From the NCBI GenBank assembly GCA_023544605.1, contig JAMJFQ010000004.1, positions 1 to 33,158 on the forward strand: 33,158 bases of DNA. Reading direction: 5' to 3'. The notes under the pieces are model-generated. The model worked only from the letters and a program-made list of their open reading frames with translations, was not told where the DNA came from and did no database searches. Each line of letters opens with the position of its first letter. Position 1 is the first letter of the stretch. Position numbers and translations under genes: made by a program. Of this stretch, positions 18,935 to 27,874 are shown one piece after another. Source of the stretch: ANME-2 cluster archaeon. Its GTDB lineage: Archaea; Halobacteriota; Methanosarcinia; Methanosarcinales; Methanocomedenaceae.

Positions 18935-20182
18935 TTAATTTAGCCGCTCGCCAATCAAATAGGTTGCTGTTGAATCGATAATCCTCACATTATACCACGT
19001 TCCCAGTGGAAGATTTTCTTGAATCACAACTATGTTATAGTAGATGTCCCGACCGGATGTGGAATTATTCTTTCCCTTCTCGGTTGTAAGTATACGGACT
19101 TTCGTTCCGATCTTCCCCTGTAACAGTTCCCGATTAAGAGTATGATGTGAGTGAGTGAGTACTCTTGAGAGGTCTTTTTTTTGCCAGTCCGGTATATCGC
19201 GCAGCAGGGATGCAGGGGTATTGGGTCTTGGAGAGTATCGGGTAATGTTGACCTTTTGAGGTTTTATCTCTAGTAATAGTTTTTGTGTTGCATAAAAATC
19301 CTCATTTGTCTCGGTGGGATATCCCACAATAAAGTCCGTTGATAAGATGATATCCGGGAACCTTTGCCTGAATGCATGTACAATATGTTTGAACTCGTCT
19401 ACGGTATGCTTACGATTCATGGATTCCAGTACCTTATCAGAACCTGACTGTATGGGAAGATGCAGGAACTTGAAAATGTGGTGGTCTTCGAATGCATTCA
19501 CCATTTCATCTACAATATCAAGCACAGTGAAGGGATTCATCATGCCTACCCGTATCATATGGTCACCATCAAGAGCAGTTATTGCGTTAAGGAGGTCGGG
19601 CAGCCGCTCTTCTCTATCCAGTCCGTAAGCTGCGACATCTTGTGAGCTTAGCTGTATCTCCATGGCACCTTGTGCCATTAATGACTTGACATTATTGACG
19701 ATATCAGGAATGGGGCGACTGACCAATTCTCCCCGGGCTTGCTTTACAATACAGTAGGAACAGTGTCCAACGCAACCCTGTGAGATGCTGACCACCCCGG
19801 TCACGCCTTCAACTATGGGTGTTCTAAGGGCTGAATCCGAGGTTTTGGCTGCTTCACTATCCCCCTTCCCGGCAATAGTTGCAATGTCATCCAGGGAAGA
19901 TGGTGTGATTATCTGGCAGGGTATTCCTTCAAGGGTGTCGGGTTGGGCGGCAGGCAGGCATCCCGCCACAATAACCTGTTTTCCAGTAGTTGACATTGAA
20001 TGGATATATTTTAAGACGTTACGCTGAGTGGTCTGGGTGACGGTGCAGGTGTTCACCACCACCATATCAGCGGAATCTACACTATCAATAAAAGTATGGC
20101 CGTGGGCTGTAAGTACCTGTTTCATCCTGAGACTATCAGCCTTATTGGCAGTACAGCCGAATGTCTGGATATGTATCCTCAT
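18935..20182 (-). CDS. tRNA methylthiotransferase, MtaB/CDKAL1-like (radical SAM)
   Basis: MRIHIQTFGCTANKADS; VNTCTVT; SQGCVGHCSYCIVKQARGEL; TDFIVGYPTET. Confidence 0.9.
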   Translation of the reverse strand: MRIHIQTFGCTANKADSLRMKQVLTAHGHTFIDSVDSADMVVVNTCTVTQTTQRNVLKYIHSMSTTGKQVIVAGCLPAAQPDTLEGIPCQIITPSSLDDIATIAGKGDSEAAKTSDSALRTPIVEGVTGVVSISQGCVGHCSYCIVKQARGELVSRPIPDIVNNVKSLMAQGAMEIQLSSQDVAAYGLDREERLPDLLNAITALDGDHMIRVGMMNPFTVLDIVDEMVNAFEDHHIFKFLHLPIQSGSDKVLESMNRKHTVDEFKHIVHAFRQRFPDIILSTDFIVGYPTETNEDFYATQKLLLEIKPQKVNITRYSPRPNTPASLLRDIPDWQKKDLSRVLTHSHHTLNRELLQGKIGTKVRILTTEKGKNNSTSGRDIYYNIVVIQENLPLGTWYNVRIIDSTATYLIGERLN

Positions 20183-20196
20183 CTTGGAGGCAGAAG

Positions 20197-21354
20197 TTAG
20201 GTTACAATCTTATCTAGTTTTTCCAATTCGATGGCGTTACGAATCTCCATGGCAAGTCGCCTTCCCGAACTCATGGGAACACGCCAGATAGTATTGCCGT
20301 AAGGGTGTCCTACCGACATATGTACATTGGTGCCGCCGCCTACCCTGGGTGCCACGTCATAGATGTAGAAATTGAGGTCTTTATCCACACATGTCTGGAG
20401 ACAGAATGGACCGATGATACCCGGGTCGTAATATTTCTGGGTAGCAGCTACATATTTCTCTGCCAGTTCGAAGGCTTCTTCCAGCAGTGATTCGCGAAGA
20501 GTGGCTGAATTGTGGCCGCAGACCGTATATTCAGGGGTTATCTGGTGGGGTTTTAGTGTCATCTGTTGTGGTGCCGGGAGCCTGACATGACCGTCCAGGC
20601 TCGTCTCGAACCGCCAGTCGATTCCCAGCAGTTCCAGGGGACTGAGTTCTTCTTCAATAGGTGAATAGAAGAAATCAAGGTTAAAGACCGGGCCGATGAT
20701 ATAACGCTCAATACGGGCGTTGTCGAGAGCGTCCTGGGTGATTACGTTCTGGGCCAGCAGTGCTTCTGATTTTTCCACGTATTCGGCATAGGATGCCGCT
20801 GAGAAGAAACCGCGTTCTAATTTCTTTACTGCATGAGGCAGTTTTACCATGACCAGTTCATCGATATCCTGTGGGTCGCTAAGTTTTTCCGGGTAGGGAA
20901 GTCCTGCTTTTTCCAGCAGCCAGTAATAATCCTGTTCTTCCCCCCTCTCTTCACTGCGCAGCAAATTCCTGCTGCCCACCAGCGGCACCCTGAAATCGTT
21001 TTCAACTTCATCTATGCCGCAGTACGAAGTGAATGAGCGGTTGGGTATGAACAGCACATTGTTGTCAATGAGGGCCTGCTGTGCATCAGGTTGAAGTATC
21101 TCGTCGAATTGGTCGTATACAACCCAGTCATCCACTACGCCGCGCATGACGCATCCGTCTTCGTCACACATGGTCCTGAAGTATTTGGTATAGGTCTTCT
21201 CACGACCACTGCGGCAAACAGCATAGGTGCTAAAGCCTTCTTCTACGGCCCCGTCGAACACGTCCAGGGCTGAATGGGATGCCACAGCTCCTATCTTGTA
21301 TTCTGTGGGATTATATTCCTGCAGGACTTCGATAATTTCGTTTCGGTCTATCAT
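20197..21354 (-). CDS. purP: 5-formaminoimidazole-4-carboxamide ribonucleotide synthetase, PurP family
   Basis: YKIGAVASHSALDVFDGAVEEGFSTYAVCRSGREKTY; GPFCLQTCVDKDLNFYIYDVAPRVGGGTNVHM. Confidence 0.9.
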   Translation of the reverse strand: MIDRNEIIEVLQEYNPTEYKIGAVASHSALDVFDGAVEEGFSTYAVCRSGREKTYTKYFRTMCDEDGCVMRGVVDDWVVYDQFDEILQPDAQQALIDNNVLFIPNRSFTSYCGIDEVENDFRVPLVGSRNLLRSEERGEEQDYYWLLEKAGLPYPEKLSDPQDIDELVMVKLPHAVKKLERGFFSAASYAEYVEKSEALLAQNVITQDALDNARIERYIIGPVFNLDFFYSPIEEELSPLELLGIDWRFETSLDGHVRLPAPQQMTLKPHQITPEYTVCGHNSATLRESLLEEAFELAEKYVAATQKYYDPGIIGPFCLQTCVDKDLNFYIYDVAPRVGGGTNVHMSVGHPYGNTIWRVPMSSGRRLAMEIRNAIELEKLDKIVT

Positions 21355-21520
21355 TTTGAATTGCCCTCGTAAAATGAATGTTGAATAATGTGGTGGTAAA
21401 AGGATAGATGATTATAAAAAGGTGCTGTTTTCTGTTATATTCTAGTAGTGAAAGCATAAGGATTAATAGTCAGTAAGGTTTAATTGGTAGCACCGAAATA
21501 AGTTAAAAATTGATATATAT

Positions 21521-21591
21521 GCGGCCGTGGTCTAGCGGTATGACAGAGGCTTCCCAAGCCTCTAATCCGGGTTCGATTCCCGGCGGCCGCA
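21521..21591 (+). tRNA. tRNA-Gly (anticodon CCC)
   Basis: Acceptor stem GCGGCCG/CGGCCGC, anticodon stem-loop GAGGC-TTCCCAA-GCCTC, T arm CCGGGTTCGATTCCCGG, then T tract. Confidence 0.97.
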
Positions 21592-21749
21592 TTTTTTTTC
21601 AATAACTCCTGGGGTTGCAGGATTAGATACTATTGGTTAATTCAATTATTTTAATTAATAATCATATTAATTGGATCATAATTTTACGATACTTGACCAT
21701 TGATTCACCGAATATTAAATATTATATGGTATATTATATTTTTTTAATA

Positions 21750-21812
21750 GTACATAAAGTATAACTTTTTGTACTCAAGTTAATCCGACCGAAGGGAGGA
21801 TTTTCTTGTTTT
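21750..21812 (+). repeat. Left arm of 63-bp inverted repeat flanking accessory island
   Basis: GTACATAAAGTATAACTTTTTGTACTCAAGTTAATCCGACCGAAGGGAGGATTTTCTTGTTTT; reverse complement at 24328-24390 with one mismatch. Confidence 0.9.
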
Positions 21813-22025
21813 TTAAAATATTAACTTTATAGTAAACTATAAAATATCAAAATAAATGATAATGAACATTTAAAACAAAAAAAACCCTAAAAAACCGTTG
21901 GAAAATATCGGTATTATTAAATATAGTGCAATTCTTGAAGATTCCCGTTGAAAATTGTCCCCTTTTTCCCACCAATTTTGACCCACCTTAATATGACTTT
22001 TCATACCTTTAATAGTTACTCATTG

Positions 22026-23422
22026 GTGATCGGTTAAGCCCTCCATTGGTCCATTAATCTCTTCCTATTAACATTCGGGTCAAGCGCTTGACTTTGATAT
22101 ACTTCAAAAAGCTCCATAAGACCTGCATCAATCTCCGCATAGTCAAGAACAGCGTCCAAAAGTCTATGTGATTTTTCAGCAAATATCGTTGCCCACCTCA
22201 AATGAGTATAACGAGGTGCATTTTCAAGATTTGCCGAAAACACCAGGCAATAAACACGTCTCGACACTATCAACGTTAATATCCCTACCCACAGAAGAGC
22301 TTCCACCACCTGTGGGTTTGAAGTTGGCAGTATGTCGATACCGTATCTGCTTTTAAGTTCTTTAAAAATAAACTCAATTTCCCATCTGGCCGAATACAAG
22401 ACCGCAATGTCTTCAGCATCAAGACGTTCAACGGGAATATTTGTGATATATACATGATGCTTTTTAACTTCTTTATTGTACGTTGCGACAAGCCGAAAAC
22501 GTTTAGCATCTCCCTTTTGTTTCCCATTATATGCTCTACGTTTAAACTCCACTTCTACTTCCACATCAACAACGTGTCTCTTCAGTTTAGGCAATACTTC
22601 GCTTAACCTTTTTCCGACAACATCTATAGAACGTCCACGCCAGGTACGTTTTGTCCCAACGATGAGTGGGTCAACATTACTTTTCAACCTGCTGACGAAA
22701 TATCCTCCATTTTCATCAATGCGCGCAAACGTATTATGTTTGTAAAAACCCAGATTAATAAGCAATATTCGATCCTTTATCCAGGGACCTATCCGAAGCG
22801 TCTTCACCTCATGGGTACGTTCTCCACATAATGCTATACGTTTGGTCCATCTTCCACAGCACTTACGAGAAGACTCAACTTAACACCCGCAGCAACTTTC
22901 CTCGTCCTTACTGCCGGCCATTTATCAGCTAATTTTTTATGTAGTCGGATAATCGTGCTGTCTTGAATTACAAGGTCTTCAAAGCTAACCAACTTATCTT
23001 TCAATACTCGAGAAGGGTTCATTGTGATGTTTTCTAGCCCATGAATGACACATGCATGAAGAAAATCTACAAGTTCTGGTGTGAAGCGATCATAGAAACT
23101 GCTACGGCTAATGTGTATTTCACCTTTTTCTTCGTAGAGCCGTCGTAAACATGCTAATGTTCTCTGGAGCTGCACACCAAAACCCAAGGTTAATGACCAA
23201 AACATAAGTGCAGGGTCAATCTTTCGGTCTCGCTTTACAAATCCTGCTTCTTCAGCGGTTTTCCTAAGCCATTCTGCTGAAAAAATTCTGTTGAGTTCTT
23301 CTTCGATTAACCGAGGTTTTTCTGGTTGTTGTATCTTTTGTGCCACGCGGCATCCCCTCCGCATGTAGAAAAAACGTATTGAGTTGTAATATAATTGTCG
23401 ATTATTTACCTTAACCGATCAC
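22026..23422 (-). mobile_element. Decayed IS4-superfamily insertion sequence, about 1.4 kb
   Basis: 13-bp terminal inverted repeats GTGATCGGTTAAG (22026-22038) / CTTAACCGATCAC (23410-23422) bracket the transposase ORFs. Confidence 0.75.
22034..23364 (-). pseudogene. IS4-type DDE transposase split by a -1 frame disruption (ORFs 23364..22834 and 22807..22034)
   Basis: N part ends ...LVIQDSTIIRLH...AVEDGPNV*; the other frame continues KRIALCGERTHEVKTLRIG; C part carries YSARWEIEFIFKELK (Y-R-E-K-like signature). Confidence 0.85.
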
Positions 23423-23623
23423 GTATGGAAAGTTATTATTGAATGTAAAGGTTATGCTGATAAAGAAGCAATTGAACAATTGAAACGTTATCGTGCGAAT
23501 TATCCAGAAATTACAAGGTGTTTATTAGTTGCATCTAAAGTAAGTAAAGAGGCTATAAAAGAAGCAGAGTTAAACCAAATAGAAGTTTTTGAAACATTTT
23601 TTAAGTTTGAAAAAATAGTTTGA
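23423..23623 (+). pseudogene. C-terminal fragment of a PD-(D/E)XK-like nuclease, truncated at the IS end
   Basis: Open frame with no start: VWKVIIECKGYADKEAIEQLKRYRANYPEITRCLLVASKVSKEAIKEAELNQIEVFETFFKFEKIV*. Confidence 0.6.
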
Positions 23624-23978
23624 ATTATGAAAACTTCAAAAAATACTTAAATCTGAGCATCCAGTGACTGGAAGAAAAATAAGGAGTTTCTATTTCTCAA
23701 CCCTGTCTTCTTGAATCCTTTTCGGAAATTGCAGATATTTTTTGCAGGTTAATTCATCGCCTACATCCCAAACCTTATCATGTGGTACCCTTTTACCACA
23801 CATCGTACGTTTTTGTAAGGGTTCATCATCTTCATTTACCTGTACTAAAGGTGTTTTGGCATTTTAATTAAAACTCCCATATCACCCCTCAATCCCTCTC
23901 AATTCCATTCCAACGGTCTGTAACCCGCAGAGAGATTATAAGTATCAAAAGATTCAGTTTTAATGTAGGAGTTTAACT

Positions 23979-24263
23979 ATGGTGATAATAGATCCCTGCC
24001 AACGCCTCAATACGATCCAAAACCAACTGGTACCTGGCATGATCAAAAATGCTCATGAGATTGCGGCATCTGGTGCTACAAATATAAGATCGGCCATCGA
24101 ACAAAATCTGCCTGAACTTGAAAAGAATTGCTACGAACTTGCGGCACGGTGTGAGAAAAAATGGCCGAAATGTGGAGAGGAAGTTGAATTGTGCAATGAA
24201 AAGAGGATACAAAAACTATTCCAGGATACCAGAGATGAACTTGAACATATCTGGAAAGAATGA
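23979..24263 (+). CDS. Hypothetical 94-aa protein
   Basis: ORF with upstream TAGGAG; no family recognised; inside the IR-bounded island. Confidence 0.5.
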   Translation: MVIIDPCQRLNTIQNQLVPGMIKNAHEIAASGATNIRSAIEQNLPELEKNCYELAARCEKKWPKCGEEVELCNEKRIQKLFQDTRDELEHIWKE

Positions 24264-24327
24264 GAAGAACAACAAAAGGTCATGGAAAGCCATAGACGTC
24301 AACAATAACAAATAACGTAATCTGAAC

Positions 24328-24390
24328 AAAACAAGAAAATCCTCCCTGCGGTCGGATTAACTTGAGTACAAAAAGTTATACTTTATGTAC
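24328..24390 (-). repeat. Right arm of 63-bp inverted repeat
   Basis: AAAACAAGAAAATCCTCCCTGCGGTCGGATTAACTTGAGTACAAAAAGTTATACTTTATGTAC. Confidence 0.9.
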
Positions 24391-24398
24391 AATAAAAA

Positions 24399-25223
24399 AT
24401 GATTCGTGGCTCTTCAGGCGAAAAAAGCCCGGACAACAGAAAAGACCAATACATTTTATCCTGTTCTACACCCAAAGAGTCAGAACAACTCATACAACAA
24501 CCTTTGGTAATGATCTTGGCACCCCCCTCCACCCAAACCCGTATCGAGCAAAAACAGCAAGAACTCCAGGCCCTTATCCAGTACCCTGAAGAAAAACTCG
24601 CCAGCATCATCAAAGACGTGGGATTCACATGTGACCTGTGCGGCCGCTGCTGCACTGAAGAATTCAATGACCATGTATTCCTGCTCGATGCCGATACTGC
24701 CGTTATCAAACAGATCGACGCTCTGGCCCTGACACCCGCTCCCTACTTTGATTTTTGCGACCAGCACGGCAGGTTCTATGTTTCAGGTTATGCCCTGAAA
24801 AGCAGACCTGACGGCTCATGCTATTTCCTGGATGGGGGGCGCTGTACCATCTATTCCCGCCGCCTGTCCATTTGCCGGGTATATCCATATATGCTGCACA
24901 GGGAGGCAGATGAGTCCGGCAATGTGGACTGGCGCCAGGTCAGCGGCCTGGACCAGCACGGTTGCTACAACACCATGATAGAGGATACCGAGGCCCGGCA
25001 AATAGCAAACGAGACAAAGGAATACGAAGTGGCATTCTTGGAACAGGAGATACGCTTCCTGGAAACCATTAACACCCATTTCAGCCAAAACGGGCTCAGG
25101 CACATCCAGAGGGTCTATGACAGGCAGATGAGACATCTCCAGAAGGGGGGAAGCATAGAGGTCTGGGTGTATTACAACGGCAGCTTTGAGAAGAACCTAC
25201 TCCCTGCAAAGGAACAGGGATAG
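24399..25223 (+). CDS. YkgJ-like cysteine cluster protein; true start could be 24510
   Basis: FTCDLCGRCCTEEFNDHVFLLDADTAVIKQ; DGSCYFLDGGRCTIYSRRLSICRVYPY. Confidence 0.85.
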   Translation: MIRGSSGEKSPDNRKDQYILSCSTPKESEQLIQQPLVMILAPPSTQTRIEQKQQELQALIQYPEEKLASIIKDVGFTCDLCGRCCTEEFNDHVFLLDADTAVIKQIDALALTPAPYFDFCDQHGRFYVSGYALKSRPDGSCYFLDGGRCTIYSRRLSICRVYPYMLHREADESGNVDWRQVSGLDQHGCYNTMIEDTEARQIANETKEYEVAFLEQEIRFLETINTHFSQNGLRHIQRVYDRQMRHLQKGGSIEVWVYYNGSFEKNLLPAKEQG

Positions 25224-25320
25224 GTCATTGTTGAGAGTTTTCATCCCGCCGCCGGCCCAATCCTTCAGCAATACTATTCACGAAATGTTTTGAAAACAGG
25301 GCACATCCAATTAAAGCGGT

Positions 25321-25557
25321 TCAAATCCCAACAGATTTAAAAAAGATTGGGGATACATATTCCGGAATTCTGGTGGTCTTGTCCTCATACCCGGTGATTC
25401 CCCTTGGGGTATAGGTAAAATATGCGAAATACGGTGCAAATAAGATCAGCAAAAGCCCGAAGATCATAATGGCTGTTCCGATACTGACCTCATCCACTTC
25501 ATTGTTCTGGTTCCTTATCATCCATGAACACATCCACCTATCAATATCACAAAACAC
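25321..25557 (-). CDS. Hypothetical small membrane protein
   Basis: Single hydrophobic segment IGTAIMIFGLLLILFAPYFAYFTY; same strand as the downstream operon; start uncertain. Confidence 0.4.
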   Translation of the reverse strand: MFCDIDRWMCSWMIRNQNNEVDEVSIGTAIMIFGLLLILFAPYFAYFTYTPRGITGYEDKTTRIPEYVSPIFFKSVGI

Positions 25558-25620
25558 GTTATGAGCTATTAATCATACTATTTTCCTTCAAGTACTCCCT
25601 GAACACAGGATTTTTCAGGA

Positions 25621-25815
25621 CTATTCAATTACCACTATCTGGTAATCCTTATTGGTCAGCCACGTGTGGAACACATGGGCCATGCATTCCTTACAATCCT
25701 GCTCCCGGATAATGTCCACTGCTGACTGGTCAACTGCTTCATCGATCTTCTTCTGGCTGGGACATCCCCAATCCTTGCAAAATTCCCGCCTCTGGTATTC
25801 TCTGACTATCTTCAT
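25621..25815 (-). CDS. Hypothetical 64-aa Cys/His-containing protein
   Basis: FCKDWGC...DCKECMAHVFHTW; ends 11 bp before the ADH gene on the same strand. Confidence 0.6.
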   Translation of the reverse strand: MKIVREYQRREFCKDWGCPSQKKIDEAVDQSAVDIIREQDCKECMAHVFHTWLTNKDYQIVVIE

Positions 25816-25826
25816 AAACTCACTCC

Positions 25827-26849
25827 TTATCTCTGGGGTTCGATTATCACTTTCATGGACTCAGCGGCTCCGGCCACCAGTTTGAATCCTTTACCTGTTT
25901 CTGCCAACCCGAATTTGTGGGTTATCATATCTATGACCTCTATCCTGCCCGATCGTATCAGTTCCATAGCTGCCGTGATGTCAAAGGGACTGGCGCCATA
26001 CGAGTTGACAATGGTAACTTCGTTCTTCCACAAATCGAAAACAGGTAGTGGCACGGTGACTTCCGCTTCAGGCGAGGCAAAGAACAGGATAGTACCTCCA
26101 CGGTCCACCGAACCCAATCCCTGGGTTATAGCAGGCATGGCACCGGTACAGATAATGACGACATCAACCAGGCGGCCGTCATTTCGTTCCATCAGGCGTT
26201 CGGGCACATTATCCTGTGCATCAATGACCTGTGCTCCAAACGTTTTCGCCATATCCAGCCGGTAATGGTTAATATCAGTGGCAAAGACTCTCCCGGCACC
26301 CGAGGCGATGGCCAGTTTGATATGCAATAGTCCTGTTATCCCGCTACCTATGACCAGTACACTCTGCCCCTGACCGATACCGGCCTGCCGCTGTCCCCGG
26401 TAGACACATGCCAGAGGTTCGATGAACACTCCCTCATCAAAGGACATCTTCTCAGGTAACAGGAACACGCCCCTGTCCACATTGATGGCAGGCAAGCGCA
26501 CGTACTCTGCAAAACCGCCCGGGTCAAAATTTGTGGTACGCAGGGTGTCGCATACCGTATGATGCCCATTCATGCAGTAGTGGCATTCATTGCAGGGCAC
26601 ATGGTGGGATACAAAGACCCTGTCCCCCACCTTGTAACTGGTAACGTCCTTCCCAACTTCGGCCACGGTACCTGCTATTTCATGCCCCAGCACCAGTGGC
26701 GCCCGCATAATGCGGTACCATTCCATGACATCGCTGCCACAGATACCGCTGGCATCCACCCTGACCAGCAGTTCATCAGGGCCGATCACTGGCCTGGGCA
26801 TCTCTTCAAGACGCACATCGTTGTTATGGTAATATACTGCAACGCGCAC
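25827..26849 (-). CDS. Zinc-dependent alcohol/polyol dehydrogenase (MDR superfamily)
   Basis: SGICGSDVMEWY, LGHEIAGTVAEVG, CNECHYCMNGHHTVC structural Zn site, VLVIGSGITGLLHIKLA. Confidence 0.92.
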   Translation of the reverse strand: MRVAVYYHNNDVRLEEMPRPVIGPDELLVRVDASGICGSDVMEWYRIMRAPLVLGHEIAGTVAEVGKDVTSYKVGDRVFVSHHVPCNECHYCMNGHHTVCDTLRTTNFDPGGFAEYVRLPAINVDRGVFLLPEKMSFDEGVFIEPLACVYRGQRQAGIGQGQSVLVIGSGITGLLHIKLAIASGAGRVFATDINHYRLDMAKTFGAQVIDAQDNVPERLMERNDGRLVDVVIICTGAMPAITQGLGSVDRGGTILFFASPEAEVTVPLPVFDLWKNEVTIVNSYGASPFDITAAMELIRSGRIEVIDMITHKFGLAETGKGFKLVAGAAESMKVIIEPQR

Positions 26850-26860
26850 GTACCCCGCCT

Positions 26861-27649
26861 CTATGTACCCTTCTCGCTGTTGTACAGGTCCATTGCTTCT
26901 TGTGGCGTGAAATCCTGGTGAACCACTGCGCGCACGGCCTTTATCATGGCAACAGGGTGGTCGTTCTGCCAGATATTGCGACCCATATCCACACCCACTG
27001 CACCTTCGGATATGGCACTATGGACCAGTTCGAACACGTCCATCTCAGTGTCCATCTGCTTGCCGCCAGCTACTACAATGGGTACGGGGCAGCCCTCTAC
27101 AACCTTGTGGAAATCATCAGTATAATAGGTCTTGACTATCTTTGCGCCCAGTTCGGCTGCTATCCGGCAGCACAGCCCCAGGTACCTTGCATCACGCACC
27201 ATATCCTTACCCACCGCGGTCACTGCCACCACTGGCATACCGTAGCGTTCGCATTCGTTGACCAGGTTACCAAGGTTCATCAGGGTCTGGTGTTCGTACT
27301 GGCTGCCCACGTAAATGGACATGGCAACAGCGGCCACATTAAGCCTCAGGGCATCCTCCACCGATGTGGTGATACCTTCCCTGGACAGGTCCTCGCCAAC
27401 AATACTGTTACCGCCCGATACCCGCAGTACAATAGGTGTGTTCGTGCCAGGGTCCACGCTGGTGCGCAGTCCCCCGCGGGCGGGCATGAGTGCGTCTGCA
27501 TATTCAATGAGTGGTTTGATCGTCGCCTCTGCGTTTTCCAGTCTAGATGTGGGTCCAAGAAAATACCCGTGGTCCACTGCCAGCATTACTGTTCGTCCTG
27601 TTTTTGGTTTTATGATTTGTGATATCCGATTTTGCATACCCCAGTCCAT
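26861..27649 (-). CDS. LsrF/DhnA-type class I aldolase (3-hydroxy-5-phosphonooxypentane-2,4-dione thiolase-like)
   Basis: VMLAVDHGYFLGPTSRLEN; DALMPARGGLRTSV; GAKIVKTYYTDDF; VVAGGKQ; GVDMGRNIWQ. Confidence 0.85.
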   Translation of the reverse strand: MDWGMQNRISQIIKPKTGRTVMLAVDHGYFLGPTSRLENAEATIKPLIEYADALMPARGGLRTSVDPGTNTPIVLRVSGGNSIVGEDLSREGITTSVEDALRLNVAAVAMSIYVGSQYEHQTLMNLGNLVNECERYGMPVVAVTAVGKDMVRDARYLGLCCRIAAELGAKIVKTYYTDDFHKVVEGCPVPIVVAGGKQMDTEMDVFELVHSAISEGAVGVDMGRNIWQNDHPVAMIKAVRAVVHQDFTPQEAMDLYNSEKGT

Positions 27650-27705
27650 GGTAGTCCTCCATTGATGTTTTTAAGTAAGTAATAGGTTAATTGGTATATT
27701 TATTT

Positions 27706-27772
27706 ATTCATTCATTCTTTCCAGAATCCCGGAATCAACAGCAAAAGCATAGATATATTAAGTTCATTGCAG
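27706..27772 (-). pseudogene. Relic of a trkH 3' end
   Basis: Minus strand encodes ...LNISMLLLLIPGFWKE*, matching the intact TrkH terminus LEIFTVLVLLIPGFWKD* (stop at 27712-27714 versus 28780-28782). Confidence 0.65.
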
Positions 27773-27851
27773 TTACTGTTCGGGATATTGCTCAACTGAT
27801 GTTATTATGTCTGATGTTCTAAAGGGTCATTCGACGGATAAGTTTATTTGA

Positions 27852-27873
27852 TTACAAATGTATACAAATGTAA
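27852..27873. promoter_or_regulatory. Palindromic operator candidate TTACA-AA-TGTATACA-AA-TGTAA ahead of the TA module
   Basis: Symmetric 22-bp site ending one base before the likely toxin ATG at 27875. Confidence 0.5.
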
Positions 27874-27874
27874 T

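Noticed and set aside
22807-22850. Programmed -1 frameshifting in the transposase
   Set aside because: The junction (GGA CCA AAC GTA) lacks a canonical slippery heptamer, and a catalytic Asp also appears lost, so decay is more likely
21521-24390. tRNA-Gly as an attachment site for an integrated virus or integrative element
   Set aside because: No integrase gene and no duplicated tRNA 3' end seen on the far side of the island
26900-27622. 240-aa plus-strand ORF opposite the aldolase gene
   Set aside because: Antisense shadow of a well-supported conserved gene; His/Cys-rich low-plausibility translation with no motifs
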